This document shows, in pieces, positions 51,229 to 61,121 of a stretch of 64,000 nucleotides of DNA (within the stretch, counting starts at the first letter, position 1; each line of letters opens with the position of its first letter). The notes below the pieces were generated by a model that worked only from the letters and a program-made list of their open reading frames with translations, did no database searches and had not been told where the DNA came from. The translations under genes were made by a program, and so were the position numbers. The stretch comes from Indioceanicola profundi (lineage in GTDB: Bacteria; Pseudomonadota; Alphaproteobacteria; Azospirillales; Azospirillaceae): contig NZ_CP030127.1 in NCBI RefSeq assembly GCF_003568845.1, positions 713,501 to 777,500 on the forward strand, written 5' to 3'.

Positions 51229-51761
51229 CGGGACGGCCGCGGGTCTATCTGGCGGGTCCCGAAGTCTTCCTGCCCGATCCGCATGCCGCTACGGCCGAGA
51301 TGAAGCGGCTTTGCGCCGGGCTTGGGCTAGAGGGCGTGTTTCCGCAGGACGCTGCCCTCCGCCGACTAGCCGACGAGGCAATGGCCGCCTTCGCCGCCCG
51401 CATCCGACAGGCCAACATCGACCTGATCCGGAGAGCCGATGCCCTTATCGCAAATGTCAGCCCGTTCCGAGGCCCCGGTTCGGACGATGGCACCGCGTTC
51501 GAAATCGGGTTTGCCGCCGCGCTGTGCAAGCCGGTCTTCGCCTGGAGCGCCGAAAGCGGGACATTGCTGGAGCGGACTCGGCGGCGGATGCAAGTTCATG
51601 CGTCCGGGACCTGCTGGCGCGATGAGAAGGGAATGGAGGTCGAGGATTTCGGCCTCCCCGTCAATCTGATGCTGGTGGCCCCCGCCCTGCCTGTAGTCCA
51701 TCCCGACTTCCAGAGCGCCGCCAGCCTCTGTGCCAGATGGCTCCGGGCGCAGGCGCCCTGA
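51225..51761 (+). CDS. Nucleoside 2-deoxyribosyltransferase
   Basis: A 178-residue salvage enzyme. The family cleaves or transfers the deoxyribose of nucleosides, or hydrolyses dNMPs. Motifs are YLAGPEVFLPDPHA at the start, the Asp-rich IDLIRRADALIANVSPFRG, and GSDDGTAFEIGFAAALCKPV with the catalytic Glu. Its start codon overlaps the cpdB stop (ATGA), so the two are co-translated. Together they convert nucleotides to free bases, though this protein lacks a signal peptide and acts in the cytoplasm. Confidence 0.9.
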   Translation: MTGRPRVYLAGPEVFLPDPHAATAEMKRLCAGLGLEGVFPQDAALRRLADEAMAAFAARIRQANIDLIRRADALIANVSPFRGPGSDDGTAFEIGFAAALCKPVFAWSAESGTLLERTRRRMQVHASGTCWRDEKGMEVEDFGLPVNLMLVAPALPVVHPDFQSAASLCARWLRAQAP

Positions 51762-51768
51762 AAAGAGA

Positions 51769-51802
51769 AGCGCCCGCGGGGGCGGACCCGCGGGCGCTTT
51801 TT
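51769..51802 (+). terminator. Rho-independent terminator after the cpdB operon
   Basis: AGCGCCCGCGGG (51769-51780) pairs with CCCGCGGGCGCT (51787-51798) across 6 bases, followed by TTTT. It lies 8 bases after the deoxyribosyltransferase stop. Confidence 0.92.
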
Positions 51803-51841
51803 GATGCTTTGGAACAGGCTGATCGCCGGAAGCAGCCGGCT

Positions 51842-52078
51842 TCAGGCGGCGTTCTGCGCAGTCGGCTCAAGGCGGCGGAACCGTTCCGCGTTCAGCACGA
51901 CCTCGAGCGCCAGCGACAGACGGTCGCTTGACCGGCCATCAACCAGAAACTCGACATGAGCCGGATGCCCAGGCCGCTGGTGCACGGCATGGACGAGCAG
52001 TCGGCGCTTCGGCAGCTTCACTTCCTCCAGCCAATCCCCCGGCTTGGGCGGATCGGGCGCGCGCCTGGACATGACCAT
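51842..52078 (-). CDS. Small hypothetical protein (78 aa)
   Basis: Starts MVMSRRAPDPPKPGDWLEEV and contains RRLLVHAVHQRPGHPAHVEF, then FLVDGRSSDRLSLALEVV. The GGGAG before ATG 52078 and the protein-like composition support it, and it is convergent to the cpdB operon. No family recognised. No membrane segment. Confidence 0.5.
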   Translation of the reverse strand: MVMSRRAPDPPKPGDWLEEVKLPKRRLLVHAVHQRPGHPAHVEFLVDGRSSDRLSLALEVVLNAERFRRLEPTAQNAA

Positions 52079-52327
52079 TTGTAAGGACTCCCTCGGAAAA
52101 AGGCCCGGCTCCGGCCCGCGCCAGCCCAGTCCTCGACCGGTGGCGCAGGCGGACGGCCCGGAGCGGGACTATACCCCAACTTCGGCCAGCAGAGGTATAG
52201 CTGCCGTGCGGCCCTTTTGGGACAAGCGTTGGGCGTGGCGGCAATGCACCACTTGCGCCGGCGGGTGCGATGTCCTCCCTCGCGGATTGTTGGTCCTTCC
52301 ATTCACGAACCGCGCGGGCGCACAGGG
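52079..52327. other. Divergent gap between the 78-aa gene and dedA
   Basis: No gene seen. The open frame of the dedA gene extends upstream to 52217, but its extra residues are not family-like. CGCGCGCC near 52050-52060 is simple GC. Confidence 0.3.
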
Positions 52328-52984
52328 ATGTTCGACTGGATCCTTTCCGTCATCCAGCAGGCCGGGTATCTGGGCCTGCTTTTCCTTATGTTTATCGAGA
52401 ATATTTTCCCTCCAATTCCGTCTGAGCTCGTCATGCCGCTGGCCGGCTTTCTCGCGGCACGCGGAGAGATGCACCCGCTTCTCGTCGTGCTGGTCGGGAC
52501 AGCGGGCTCGGTACTCGGCGCCCTGCCCTGGTACTGGATCGGCCGACGTGTCGGACGGGACAGGCTTCTGCACTTTGTGCGCCGCCACGGATTCTGGCTG
52601 ACCCTGTCGTGCGAGGAGGCGGACCGGGCAAATGAGTGGTTCCGGCGGAAGGGTTGGCTTGCCGTTCTGCTGGGCCGGCTGGTGCCGGGAGTCCGTACAT
52701 TGATCAGCGTGCCGGCCGGAATTGCCCGCATGGGCCTGCCTCGGTTCCTGCTGCTCACCGCCATTGGGTCCCTGGGCTGGACAGGCGTTCTGGTCGCTGC
52801 CGGATATCTGCTTGAAAGCCAGTATCGCCGCGTCGAGTCCTATGTAGACCCAATTTCAACCGCGATCGTGGCGGGTCTGCTGGCTGTCTATCTTTACCGG
52901 ATCGCGCGCGGGCTGGCCCGGCGCTGGGCCGAGCACGCGAAGCCATCCGCCGGACAACAGCCATCTGCCGGGCGCGGAACCTGA
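52328..52984 (+). CDS. DedA family membrane protein
   Basis: A 218-residue inner-membrane protein of the DedA/VTT superfamily, whose members flip or help recycle polyprenyl phosphate or phospholipid. Family marks are LMFIENIFPPIPSELVMPLA near the N-terminus with the acidic pair, then LGALPWYWIGRRVGRDRL, and the conserved GRLVPGVRTLISVPAG re-entrant arm. Four to five membrane helices are visible. The ATG at 52328 is the family-like start. It ends 111 bases before fhs. Confidence 0.88.
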   Translation: MFDWILSVIQQAGYLGLLFLMFIENIFPPIPSELVMPLAGFLAARGEMHPLLVVLVGTAGSVLGALPWYWIGRRVGRDRLLHFVRRHGFWLTLSCEEADRANEWFRRKGWLAVLLGRLVPGVRTLISVPAGIARMGLPRFLLLTAIGSLGWTGVLVAAGYLLESQYRRVESYVDPISTAIVAGLLAVYLYRIARGLARRWAEHAKPSAGQQPSAGRGT

Positions 52985-53095
52985 CCAGCTGGCCAGGACT
53001 TCGTGCATCATTCTTCAGTTCGGCGGGCGATCCTGGCATTGTGGCCGCGCTGCCCGGAAGGGCCAGGAGATCATTGCACTAGACGGGAGCCATCA

Positions 53096-54775
53096 GTGCG
53101 GAATGAGGAACAGGGCGATCTGGCCATCGCCCGCCGTGTCACATTGAAGCCGATCGAAGACATTGCGGAGCAATTGGGCGTTCCGGCCCACGCCCTGTAC
53201 CGATACGGTCCACACAAGGCCAAGCTGGCTGCAAGCTGGGCGGAACGCCTGCCGGAGCCGCGCGGCAAGCTGATCCTGGTGACGGCGATCAGCCCCACCC
53301 CGGCCGGAGAAGGGAAAACCACGACCACCATCGGCCTGGGGGATGCGCTCCGCCGGTCCGGCCGGAAGGTGGCGATCTGCCTGCGGGAGCCCAGCGTGGG
53401 CCCGGTTTTCGGGGCCAAGGGATGCGCCACAGGCGGCGGCTATGCCCAGGTTGGCCCGATGGACGAGATCAACCTGCACTTCACCGGCGACCTGCATGCG
53501 GTCGGGGCCGCCAACAACCTTCTGGCCGCCCTGATCGACAATCACATCTACTGGGGCAACAAGCTCGGCATCGACCCGCGCCGGATTACGTGGCGGCGTT
53601 CCATGGATCTGAATGACCGGGCGCTCCGCAATCTGGTGATCGGCCTCGGCGGCCCGGCGAACGGCGTTCCGCGGGAGGACGGGTTCGACATCACCGTGGC
53701 GTCGGAGATCATGGCGATCCTCTGCCTCGCCGCCAGCCTCTCCGACCTGGAGCAGCGTCTGGCCCGGATCATCGTTGCGCAGACCCAGGACAAGCGGCCA
53801 GTGACGGCCGCAGACCTGGACGCCGTCGGGGCCATGACCGCCCTGCTGAAGGATGCGCTGTCGCCCAACCTAGTCCAGACGCTGGAGGGGACGCCGGCCC
53901 TGGTCCATGGAGGTCCCTTCGCCAATATCGCCCACGGCTGCAATTCTGTCATGGCGACCCGTACCGGGCTGGCCTTGGCCGACTATGTGGTGACGGAAGC
54001 CGGGTTCGGCGCCGATCTGGGGGCTGAGAAGTTCATGGACATCAAGTGTCGCCAAGCCGGACTCGCCCCCGCGGCAACGGTCCTGGTCGCGACCGTCCGT
54101 GCGCTGAAGATGCATGGCGGCGTGCCCAAGGCCAACCTGGCCACCGAAAATGTCGATGCGGTGCGCGCCGGGGCCGTCAATCTGGTGCGGCATATCGAGA
54201 ACCTGCAGAAGTTCGGGGTTCCGGTCGCGGTCGCCATCAATCGCTTCGTCCAGGACACGCCCGCGGAGTTGGACGCGGTTGCGGAGATCTGCGGCGACTT
54301 GGGAGTGAACACCCATCTCTGCTCCCACTGGGCCGAGGGGGGCGCCGGGGCAATGTCCCTGGCAGAGGACGTGGCCCGGCTGGCGGATAGCGGTCAGGGA
54401 CGCTTCGCCCCGATTTACTCTGCAGAGCTTCCACTTGAAGAGAAAATCCGCACCATCGCCAAGGAAATTTATCGGGCGGAGGATGTGGAAATTCCGGCCG
54501 GCGTCCGTGCCCGGCTAAAGGAGATCGAGGCGCGCGGCTTCGGCCATGCCCCGGTCTGCATGGCCAAGACCCAGTACAGCTTCTCCACCGATCCGGACGC
54601 CCGCGGCGCTCCGACCGGCTTCACGTTGCCGGTCCGCGAGGTGCGGCTGTCCGCGGGAGCCGGTTTCGTCGTGGTTCTGTGCGGCGACATCATGACCATG
54701 CCGGGCCTGCCCAGGGTCCCAGCAGCCGCTGGCATCGGCATGAGTGAAGCGGGTCAGGTGGTCGGTCTAAGCTGA
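53096..54775 (+). CDS. fhs: Formate-tetrahydrofolate ligase
   Basis: A 559-residue FTHFS, making 10-formyl-tetrahydrofolate from formate, THF and ATP. The full family order is visible: [20 protein letters not shown] with the P-loop, [69 protein letters not shown], and a C-terminal [16 protein letters not shown] with [16 protein letters not shown] at 53096 is supported by GGGAG and gives the family length. Likely feeds one-carbon units into purine synthesis; a nearby nucleotide salvage operon may be coincidence. Confidence 0.96.
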   Translation: MRNEEQGDLAIARRVTLKPIEDIAEQLGVPAHALYRYGPHKAKLAASWAERLPEPRGKLILVTAISPTPAGEGKTTTTIGLGDALRRSGRKVAICLREPSVGPVFGAKGCATGGGYAQVGPMDEINLHFTGDLHAVGAANNLLAALIDNHIYWGNKLGIDPRRITWRRSMDLNDRALRNLVIGLGGPANGVPREDGFDITVASEIMAILCLAASLSDLEQRLARIIVAQTQDKRPVTAADLDAVGAMTALLKDALSPNLVQTLEGTPALVHGGPFANIAHGCNSVMATRTGLALADYVVTEAGFGADLGAEKFMDIKCRQAGLAPAATVLVATVRALKMHGGVPKANLATENVDAVRAGAVNLVRHIENLQKFGVPVAVAINRFVQDTPAELDAVAEICGDLGVNTHLCSHWAEGGAGAMSLAEDVARLADSGQGRFAPIYSAELPLEEKIRTIAKEIYRAEDVEIPAGVRARLKEIEARGFGHAPVCMAKTQYSFSTDPDARGAPTGFTLPVREVRLSAGAGFVVVLCGDIMTMPGLPRVPAAAGIGMSEAGQVVGLS

Positions 54776-54800
54776 CGACCGACCGGACCTTGAAAAGCAA

Positions 54801-54824
54801 ACGGGAGGGCCGAAGCCCTCCCGT
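54801..54824. terminator. Bidirectional terminator between fhs and dctM
   Basis: ACGGGAGGGC (54801-54810) and GCCCTCCCGT (54815-54824) form a perfect 10-bp stem with loop CGAA, between two convergent genes. T runs are short, so strength is uncertain. Confidence 0.7.
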
Positions 54825-54850
54825 TATCTCTGCGCCTCTCCAGAAACCTG

Positions 54851-56176
54851 TCAGTTCCCGTACAGAACGCCCGGCAGCCACATGGCGATTCCGGGGAAGA
54901 TGTAGAGGATCAGCAGCGAGAGAAGCACGATGGTGAGGAATGGGATCATGCCCATGAAGATGTGGCCAAGCTCGATGCCCTTCGGCGCTACGCCCTTCAG
55001 ATAGAAGGCGGACATGGCCATTGGCGGGGTCAGGAAGCTGGTCTGGATGTTCAGCGCCACCAGAACCCCGAAGAACACCGGGTCGATGCCGTAATTATCC
55101 AGCAACGGCAGGAAGATTGGGACGAAGATGATGATGATCTCCGTCCACTCCAGCGGCCAGCCCAGGATGAAGATGATCAGCTGGGTCAGCAACAGGAACT
55201 GCCAGGGCTCCAGCCCGAGCCCGTCGAACCAGCCCTCCACCACATGGTGCCCGCCCAGCAGGGAGAAGACCGACGCGAAGATGTAGCTGCCGACGAACAG
55301 CCAGCACACCATCGCGGAGGCGCGGCCCGTGAGGAACACCGCCTCCTTCAACTTGGTCCAGCTGAACGCGCGGTAGGCGATGGCGAGGACAATGGCGCCC
55401 AAAGCTCCGATACCTGCCGCTTCATGCGGTGTTGCGAGGCCGAACAGGATCGCGCCCAACACCGCCAGGATCAGCACCGCCAGCGGCACGAAGGAGGTCA
55501 GCAGCATCCAGGTGACCTGCCCTACGGATATGCCCGTCACCAGTTCCTTCGGCAAGGGCGGGGCCAGCCGCGGGCTGATGGCAGCCCGGCCGATGACATA
55601 GACGGAATAGAGGCCCGCCAGCATCAGACCCGGAATCAGCGCCGCGGCATAAAGCCGGACCACCGATTCCGCGGCCATCGCGCCATACAGGATCAGCATG
55701 ATCGACGGCGGGATCAGGATGCCGAGGCAACCGCCCGCGGCGATGACGCCCGTCGCCAGCTTCTTGTCGTAATTGGCCTTGAGCATTGCCGGTAATGCCA
55801 GCACCCCCATCAGCGTCACCACCGCGCCGACGATGCCGGTCGCCGTGGCGAACAGGGCGCAGGTCACGAGGGTTGCGACGGCGAGCGAGCCCGGTACATG
55901 ACGGAGTGCGACCTGGATGGACCCGAACAAGCGGTCGAGGATGTTCGACCGCTCGATCATGTAGCCCATGAACAGGAACAGCGGCACCGAGATAAGCACG
56001 TCATTGGACATGACGTTGTAGCCGCGCTGAACCAGCAGCGGGAAAATCGCATCGCCCACGGCATAGTAGCCGAACATCACTGACAGAGCGACAAGGGTGA
56101 AGGCAATGGGGAAGCCAAGCAGGATGGTGAAGATGAACACCACCAGCATGACGACCCCAACCATGGGATCGCTCAT
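54851..56176 (-). CDS. dctM: TRAP transporter large permease (DctM)
   Basis: A 441-residue membrane protein with about 12 hydrophobic segments. It is the large subunit of a TRAP transporter, which uses the sodium/proton gradient. Blocks: VFIFTILLGFPIAFTLVALS, VMSNDVLISVPLFLFMGYMI, AGGCLGILIPPSIMLILYG, then TEIIIIFVPIFLPLLDNYGI. Its ATG overlaps the dctQ stop (ATGA). Confidence 0.95.
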   Translation of the reverse strand: MSDPMVGVVMLVVFIFTILLGFPIAFTLVALSVMFGYYAVGDAIFPLLVQRGYNVMSNDVLISVPLFLFMGYMIERSNILDRLFGSIQVALRHVPGSLAVATLVTCALFATATGIVGAVVTLMGVLALPAMLKANYDKKLATGVIAAGGCLGILIPPSIMLILYGAMAAESVVRLYAAALIPGLMLAGLYSVYVIGRAAISPRLAPPLPKELVTGISVGQVTWMLLTSFVPLAVLILAVLGAILFGLATPHEAAGIGALGAIVLAIAYRAFSWTKLKEAVFLTGRASAMVCWLFVGSYIFASVFSLLGGHHVVEGWFDGLGLEPWQFLLLTQLIIFILGWPLEWTEIIIIFVPIFLPLLDNYGIDPVFFGVLVALNIQTSFLTPPMAMSAFYLKGVAPKGIELGHIFMGMIPFLTIVLLSLLILYIFPGIAMWLPGVLYGN

Positions 56177-56793
56177 CGCACACCTCCGCCCTGTTCTGCA
56201 TGTTCGTGCGCGAACCGGTCGTCCTGGTCCTGCACCGCATGTTGCTCCAGCATCATTTCTTCAAGTTCGACCACATCGTGCAGGCGCTGGGGCCATGTGC
56301 CCGTCCGCATGCAGATGACGCAACGCGCCACCTCCACCAGTCCCTGGAGCAGGAGCAGCACCCCGACGATGGGGATCAGGGCCTTGTAGGGGTAGATCGG
56401 CGGTCCGTCCGGGGTGAAGGAGCTGTGCTCGTTCATCCGCCAGGACATCTCGGCGAAGAAGTAGCCGGAATAGATCAGCGCCAGAACGCCTGGAAAATAG
56501 AAGATGATGTAGAGCACCAGGTCGATAAGCGCCTGCCGCCGCGGGGCCCACAGCCGGTACAGGAAATCGCCCCGGACATGACCATTGCGGGACAGCAGAT
56601 AGGGTCCGCACATCAGGAACAGCGAACCGTAGAGGATGTAGCTGGTGTCATACGCCCAGGCCGTCGGCTGGGACAGAACGTAGCGCATGAACACTTCGTA
56701 TGTGACCACGAAGGTGAGCAGCAAGATGCACCAGGAGAAGAGCTTGCCGACCCAGGTGCTCAGCAGATCGATGCCGATCAGGAGTCTCTGCAT
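56173..56793 (-). CDS. dctQ: TRAP transporter small permease (DctQ)
   Basis: A 206-residue protein with four membrane helices (LFSWCILLLTFVVTYEVFMR, then a QPTAWAYDTSYILYGSLFLM region) and a longer acidic C-terminal tail than usual (DVVELEEMMLEQHAVQDQDD). Its position between dctP and dctM defines it. It bridges the large permease and is needed for transport. Confidence 0.9.
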   Translation of the reverse strand: MQRLLIGIDLLSTWVGKLFSWCILLLTFVVTYEVFMRYVLSQPTAWAYDTSYILYGSLFLMCGPYLLSRNGHVRGDFLYRLWAPRRQALIDLVLYIIFYFPGVLALIYSGYFFAEMSWRMNEHSSFTPDGPPIYPYKALIPIVGVLLLLQGLVEVARCVICMRTGTWPQRLHDVVELEEMMLEQHAVQDQDDRFAHEHAEQGGGVR

Positions 56794-56897
56794 GGACCGT
56801 CTCGGAAATGGCAGCCGGAAAGAATGGCCCCGCCAATCCTGGCGGGGCCGTCGAAGCTGAACCGGAGCGGCGGCCAGAAGGACGCCGCTCCAACCAA

Positions 56898-58076
56898 TCA
56901 GGAGTTCTTGAAGAAGTGGTTGTAGGCCATTTCCTGCGGCGCCTCGAATTCCAGATCGAAGCCCACTACCCGCTGGGCCCAGGCCCGCTGGCTGTCCAGC
57001 ACCTTCTTAAAGAAGGGATCCTTGGAGCGGTTTTCGATCACCTTGTCCCAGGCCTGGAGCTGGGCCTGCAGGATGTTCTCCGGCGTCTTCGTGACCTTGA
57101 CGCCTGCATCCTTCAGCGCCTTGAGGTCCTTGGAGTAGCGGTCCATCGCCTTCCACGCCATGTCGGCGGATGCAGCCTCGGCCCCGGTTTCAAGTATGGC
57201 CTGCAGCTCCTGCGGCAGGCCTTCAAACTTGGACCGGTTAAAGATGACTTCGAAGCATTCGCAGCTCTGGTGATAGCTGCCCACCACGTAGTTCTTCGCC
57301 ACGTCCTGGAATCCAAGTGCCCGATCGGAGGACGGGTTGTTGAACTCCGCACCGTCCAGAAGACCGCGATCCAGGGCAGGGACAATGTCCGGACCGCCCA
57401 TGATCGTAACCGCGACACCCATTTCCTTATAGAGATCGGCGGCAAGGCCAACAGTTCGGTACTTCATGCCCTTCAGGTCGTCGGCAGATTTGATTTCCTT
57501 GCGGAACCAACCGAGCGGCTGCGTGGGCATTGGACCGTAGAGAAAGCCGACCAAGTCCAGCTTGAGGACGTCTCGGAGAAGCTCGTTGTAGAGTTCCTTC
57601 CCACCACCATACTTGATCCAGCCAAGCATCTGGTTAGCGCGCCAGCCATAAGCTGGCGGAGTGCCGAATAGGGAAAAGGCCCCATGCTTGCCGAACCAGT
57701 AGGCGGAAACGCCATGGCCGCCGTCCAGCGCGCCGGCAATGATCGCGTCCTGGAGCTGAAGAGCGCCCACGACTGCACCGGCGGGCAGAACTTCCAGCTT
57801 CAGGCGACCGCCGGACAGCTTGTTGACCGTGTTGGCGTAGTCGGTAGCGAATTCGTGGAAGATATCACGCGCTGGCCAAGTGCTCTGGAAACGCAGAGTC
57901 GTGGTCTGAGCGCGGGAAACATTGGGCATTGCGACGGTGCCGACCGCGGCCGCGGCAGCACCGACACCGGCAGTGCCGAGGAATTTGCGGCGGCTTGCGG
58001 ATGCGGGCTCGGCCGCGGTTCCGGACGCCTCGGCCGTAACCTGGACAGATTCATCCTGCACGATCTTATTCGACAT
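56898..58076 (-). CDS. dctP: TRAP transporter substrate-binding protein (DctP, TakP-like)
   Basis: A 392-residue periplasmic binding protein. It has a TAT signal (SASRRKFLGTAGVGAAAAAV), which fits a cofactor-bearing or fast-folding protein. The mature part starts TTTLRFQSTWPARDIFHEFA and includes FGTPPAYGWRANQMLGWIKY, GWFRKEIKSADDLKGMKYR, LLDGAEFNNPSSDRALGFQD and YHQSCECFEVIFN. These match the 2-oxoacid/mannitol-type (TakP) group, so a keto or hydroxy acid is a likely substrate. Operon order is dctP-dctQ-dctM, with 104 bases between the first two. Confidence 0.92.
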   Translation of the reverse strand: MSNKIVQDESVQVTAEASGTAAEPASASRRKFLGTAGVGAAAAAVGTVAMPNVSRAQTTTLRFQSTWPARDIFHEFATDYANTVNKLSGGRLKLEVLPAGAVVGALQLQDAIIAGALDGGHGVSAYWFGKHGAFSLFGTPPAYGWRANQMLGWIKYGGGKELYNELLRDVLKLDLVGFLYGPMPTQPLGWFRKEIKSADDLKGMKYRTVGLAADLYKEMGVAVTIMGGPDIVPALDRGLLDGAEFNNPSSDRALGFQDVAKNYVVGSYHQSCECFEVIFNRSKFEGLPQELQAILETGAEAASADMAWKAMDRYSKDLKALKDAGVKVTKTPENILQAQLQAWDKVIENRSKDPFFKKVLDSQRAWAQRVVGFDLEFEAPQEMAYNHFFKNS

Positions 58077-58299
58077 GAATGCGCTCCTCCGTCTTTTGCC
58101 CTTCCGCGGGCTTCACTGATAATTGGACAGGCCTGTTGATGAGCCTGCCGATTGAGACCCCGCCCCGTATTCCGGAGAGGCGGCAATCTCTAAGCATCCC
58201 AACTTATCCAAAATATAATCATATTGCGACTCAGTTTGTGCACTCCGCACAAAGTTGCTGAGGGGGCAAAGGGTGGTCGGCCCTCTCCTTCAGTGCCAG

Positions 58300-58773
58300 T
58301 CAGGGCGAACCACCTTCGGGGAGGGTCCGCGCCCGCACCATCCCAATGCCCAGCATGCTCATTACGACTTCGTCATACTGGTTCAGCACCTCCATGCGCT
58401 GCCGCACCGTCCCCATTTCCGGCCGTGATCGGGACCGGCGGACCTCCAGGGTCGTGAAGCGCAGGCGCAGCGTGTCGCCCGGTCGCACCGGCTTCAGCCA
58501 GCGCAACTCGTCGATTCCAGGAGAGCCGAGCGAGGTCTCCGGCGACAGGATTTCATCCACCATCATGCGCATCATGATGCCGGCCGTATGCCAGCCGCTG
58601 GCCACGAGCCCGCCGAAATGGGTTGTCTTTCCAGCCTCGGCATCCAGATGGAAGGGCTGAGGGTCGTAGCGGCGGGCAAAATCGAGGATTTCCTCCTCGC
58701 TCACCGTGTAGCTTCCAACCTCGATCGTCTCGCCAGCCGTCATGTCCTCGAGATAGCGTACCGGTCCCGGCAT
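58300..58773 (-). CDS. MaoC-like hotdog-fold dehydratase
   Basis: A 157-residue enzyme of the MaoC/(R)-enoyl-CoA hydratase superfamily. It has the single hotdog fold: [20 protein letters not shown], then [18 protein letters not shown] with the catalytic Asp/His block, [20 protein letters not shown] and the C-terminal [20 protein letters not shown]. Probably hydrates acyl-CoA. Divergent from bfr. The ATG at 58773 is the first in frame. Confidence 0.92.
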   Translation of the reverse strand: MPGPVRYLEDMTAGETIEVGSYTVSEEEILDFARRYDPQPFHLDAEAGKTTHFGGLVASGWHTAGIMMRMMVDEILSPETSLGSPGIDELRWLKPVRPGDTLRLRFTTLEVRRSRSRPEMGTVRQRMEVLNQYDEVVMSMLGIGMVRARTLPEGGSP

Positions 58774-58932
58774 GTGTTCCTCCGCGGTTCATGGTCACGC
58801 CGCATGGTGGACCGGCGGAAACCTTGCCAGCAATACCGGTTGGAGGAGGAGACATGGCGGCGCCGGACGTGCCATCATACCGCCGGGAACAATCGAACCC
58901 GATCGAAAAGACCGCAACGAATAGGCCAGACC

Positions 58933-59415
58933 ATGCAGGGCGATCCGACCGTCATCAAGCACCTGAACAGCGTGCTCACCAATGAGCTGACCGCCATCAA
59001 CCAGTACTTCCTTCATGCCCGGATCCTGAAGAACTGGGGCGTCATGGACCTGGCGAAGAAAGTCTACGACGAGTCCATCGGCGAGATGAAGCACGCCGAC
59101 CTGCTGATCGAGCGTATCCTCTTCCTGGAAGGCCTGCCGAACCTCCAAGATCTGCACAAGCTCCTGATAGGCGAGGATGTGCCGGAAGTTCTGGCCTCCG
59201 ACCTGAAGGTCGAGCAGCGCGGCCGGGCCGGCGTGCTGGAAGCGATGGCCTATTGCGAGCAGGTGCGCGACTACCAGACCAAGGAAATCTTCCGCCACAT
59301 CCTTGAGGAGACGGAGGAACATATCGACTGGATCGAGACCCAGCTCGGCCTGATCGACAAGATCGGCGTGCAGAACTACATCCAGCAGCAGATGGGCAGC
59401 GGCGATCCGACCTGA
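58933..59415 (+). CDS. bfr: Bacterioferritin
   Basis: A 160-residue ferritin-like iron store. Ferroxidase ligands are in place: Glu in [17 protein letters not shown] (about 18), Glu/His in [12 protein letters not shown] (51, 54), Glu in [17 protein letters not shown] (about 94), and Glu/His in [10 protein letters not shown] (127, 130). The heme-binding Met52 (GEMKH) is present, so this is a haem-type subunit. The ATG at 58933 gives normal family length; the open frame extends upstream but is unlike the family. Confidence 0.95.
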   Translation: MQGDPTVIKHLNSVLTNELTAINQYFLHARILKNWGVMDLAKKVYDESIGEMKHADLLIERILFLEGLPNLQDLHKLLIGEDVPEVLASDLKVEQRGRAGVLEAMAYCEQVRDYQTKEIFRHILEETEEHIDWIETQLGLIDKIGVQNYIQQQMGSGDPT

Positions 59416-59536
59416 GTTCTGAGGTCCCGGTCGTAAGCCGCGTTTATTGATTTCGTAACGGCCTTCCCACATGATGTAGCCCAGTCGGGGTCCCCACGCC
59501 CCGATTGGACCCGTTTGCGCTGGGTAGGGGCCTGTT

Positions 59537-60559
59537 ATGGCAATCCGTGTTCGCGAGGATTACCGCGGCCTGACCGGGCCTGAAAAAGCATCCATTCTGA
59601 TGCTGGCCCTGGGCGAGGACCACGCGTCCAAGCTCTTTGCCCTGATGGGCGATGACGAGATAAAGGAAATCTCTCAGACCATGGCGAATCTGGGTTCGGT
59701 CAGCTCCAACATCGTGGAGCGGCTGTTCGTCGAGTTCGCCGAGCAGATCAGTTCCACCGGGTCGCTGGTCGGCACCTTCGACAGCACCGAACGGCTGTTG
59801 AACAAGGTCCTGCCCAAGGACAAGGTCGATACCATCATGGAGGAGATCCGTGGTCCGGCCGGCCGGACCATGTGGGACAAGCTGACCAACGTGAACGAGC
59901 AGGTGCTCGCCAATTATCTGAAGAACGAATACCCGCAGACCGTTGCCGTGATCCTGTCGAAGATCAAGGGAGAGCACTCGGCGCGCGTGCTGGCGCTACT
60001 GCCGGAAAGCTTCGCAATGGAAGTGGTCATGCGCATGCTGCGCATGGAGGCGGTCCAGAAGGAAGTGGTCGACGACATTGAGCGCACGCTGCGCACCGAG
60101 TTCATGTCCAACCTGGCCCGCACCAACCGCCGCGATGCCCACGAGATGATGGCGGAAATCTTCAACTCGCTGGACCGCAATACGGAAAGCCGCTTCCTGG
60201 CAGCACTTGAGGAGCGCAACCGCGACAGCGCGGAGCGCATCCGCGCCCTCATGTTCACCTTCGAGGATCTGGGCAAGCTGGACCCGTCCGGCATCCAATC
60301 CATCTTGCGCACCGTGGACAAGCAGAAGCTTGCCACGGCCTTGAAGGGCGCGTCGGAGACGCTGAAGGATCTGTTCTTCACAAACATGTCTGAACGCGCC
60401 GCCAAAATCATGCGCGAGGACATGGCCGCCATGGGCCCAGTGCGCCTGCGCGACGTGGACGAAGCGCAGATGTACATGGTGCAGCTTGCCAAGGACATGG
60501 CGGCGCGCGGCGAAATCGTCATTGCCTCCGGCAAAGGTGAGGACGAGCTGGTCTACTGA
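59537..60559 (+). CDS. fliG: Flagellar motor switch protein FliG (copy 2)
   Basis: A second 340-residue FliG, clearly different from that at 21722. It has [20 protein letters not shown] in the FliF-binding domain, [14 protein letters not shown] (EYPQT for EHPQT) in the middle domain, and [40 protein letters not shown] and a final GKGEDELVY. No other flagellar gene is adjacent: bfr lies upstream and a monooxygenase downstream. It may serve a second flagellar system encoded elsewhere. Confidence 0.95.
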   Translation: MAIRVREDYRGLTGPEKASILMLALGEDHASKLFALMGDDEIKEISQTMANLGSVSSNIVERLFVEFAEQISSTGSLVGTFDSTERLLNKVLPKDKVDTIMEEIRGPAGRTMWDKLTNVNEQVLANYLKNEYPQTVAVILSKIKGEHSARVLALLPESFAMEVVMRMLRMEAVQKEVVDDIERTLRTEFMSNLARTNRRDAHEMMAEIFNSLDRNTESRFLAALEERNRDSAERIRALMFTFEDLGKLDPSGIQSILRTVDKQKLATALKGASETLKDLFFTNMSERAAKIMREDMAAMGPVRLRDVDEAQMYMVQLAKDMAARGEIVIASGKGEDELVY

Positions 60560-60584
60560 TCGGACCTGCTCCGTCCCGGGTCCA

Positions 60585-60613
60585 CGCGGCGCCCGGCTCT
60601 CGTGGGCGCCGCG
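60585..60613 (+). terminator. GC-rich hairpin after the second fliG
   Basis: CGCGGCGCCC (60585-60594) and GGGCGCCGCG (60604-60613) are perfect 10-bp arms with a 9-base loop, 26 bases after the fliG stop. No T run follows, so termination would be weak. Confidence 0.5.
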
Positions 60614-60639
60614 GCAGTGCTGGATACTACTCTCGGAAC

Positions 60640-60758
60640 CGGAGCCGGACGGGAACGTGCCGACGCGCTTGGCCCCGATGGTTCATCTGGCGAAGCCCTT
60701 CACGTCGATCGAGCTCATGCCTGTTGTTATAGACGTCCTGGCCGCCAGGAGGTCCTGA
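60640..60758 (+). pseudogene. Possible response-regulator receiver fragment
   Basis: The frame ending at 60758 reads MVHLAKPFTSIELMPVVIDV and then LAARRS. This resembles the last helix of a CheY-like receiver domain, where KPF(S/T)xxEL with the conserved Lys is typical. The rest of the domain, with its Asp, is missing. Too short to be sure. Confidence 0.35.
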
Positions 60759-61121
60759 CAGCATACCCGTTGTCTCTGTTTCGTCCTGCGACAGATGTCG
60801 CGCCGGGGTGTGACGCGTGTCGCACTTCTGCGACAGGTGGATCCTCCACCAGAACCGACAACGGGACCCGATAATCTCCCCCTCCCCACTTGGCCCTCGT
60901 CCAGATCGGCAGGGATCACGCTGAATAGCTTGATTCCAATATATTAGTTTTCACCTCGCCTTTTCCGCCGGACCCGTGTGGCAGCCGATACGGCGCACAT
61001 TGGCGCGGAGCTTGCTTCTTGCCGATGGCAGGACCGCACCACGGTCCGATGATGGGGCGGACGGAGCCCATGGCATCTGCTCGCCCTGCGTAGAAACGAG
61101 AAGAACTGGACAGGGGTGGAA
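60759..61121. other. Gene-free leader of the monooxygenase gene
   Basis: No supported gene. GTGTCGCAC/TTCTGCGACA-like sequence near 60812-60838 has partial symmetry, and an AT-rich element (CCAATATATTAGTTTTC, 60937-60953) is a good promoter candidate. Confidence 0.35.
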
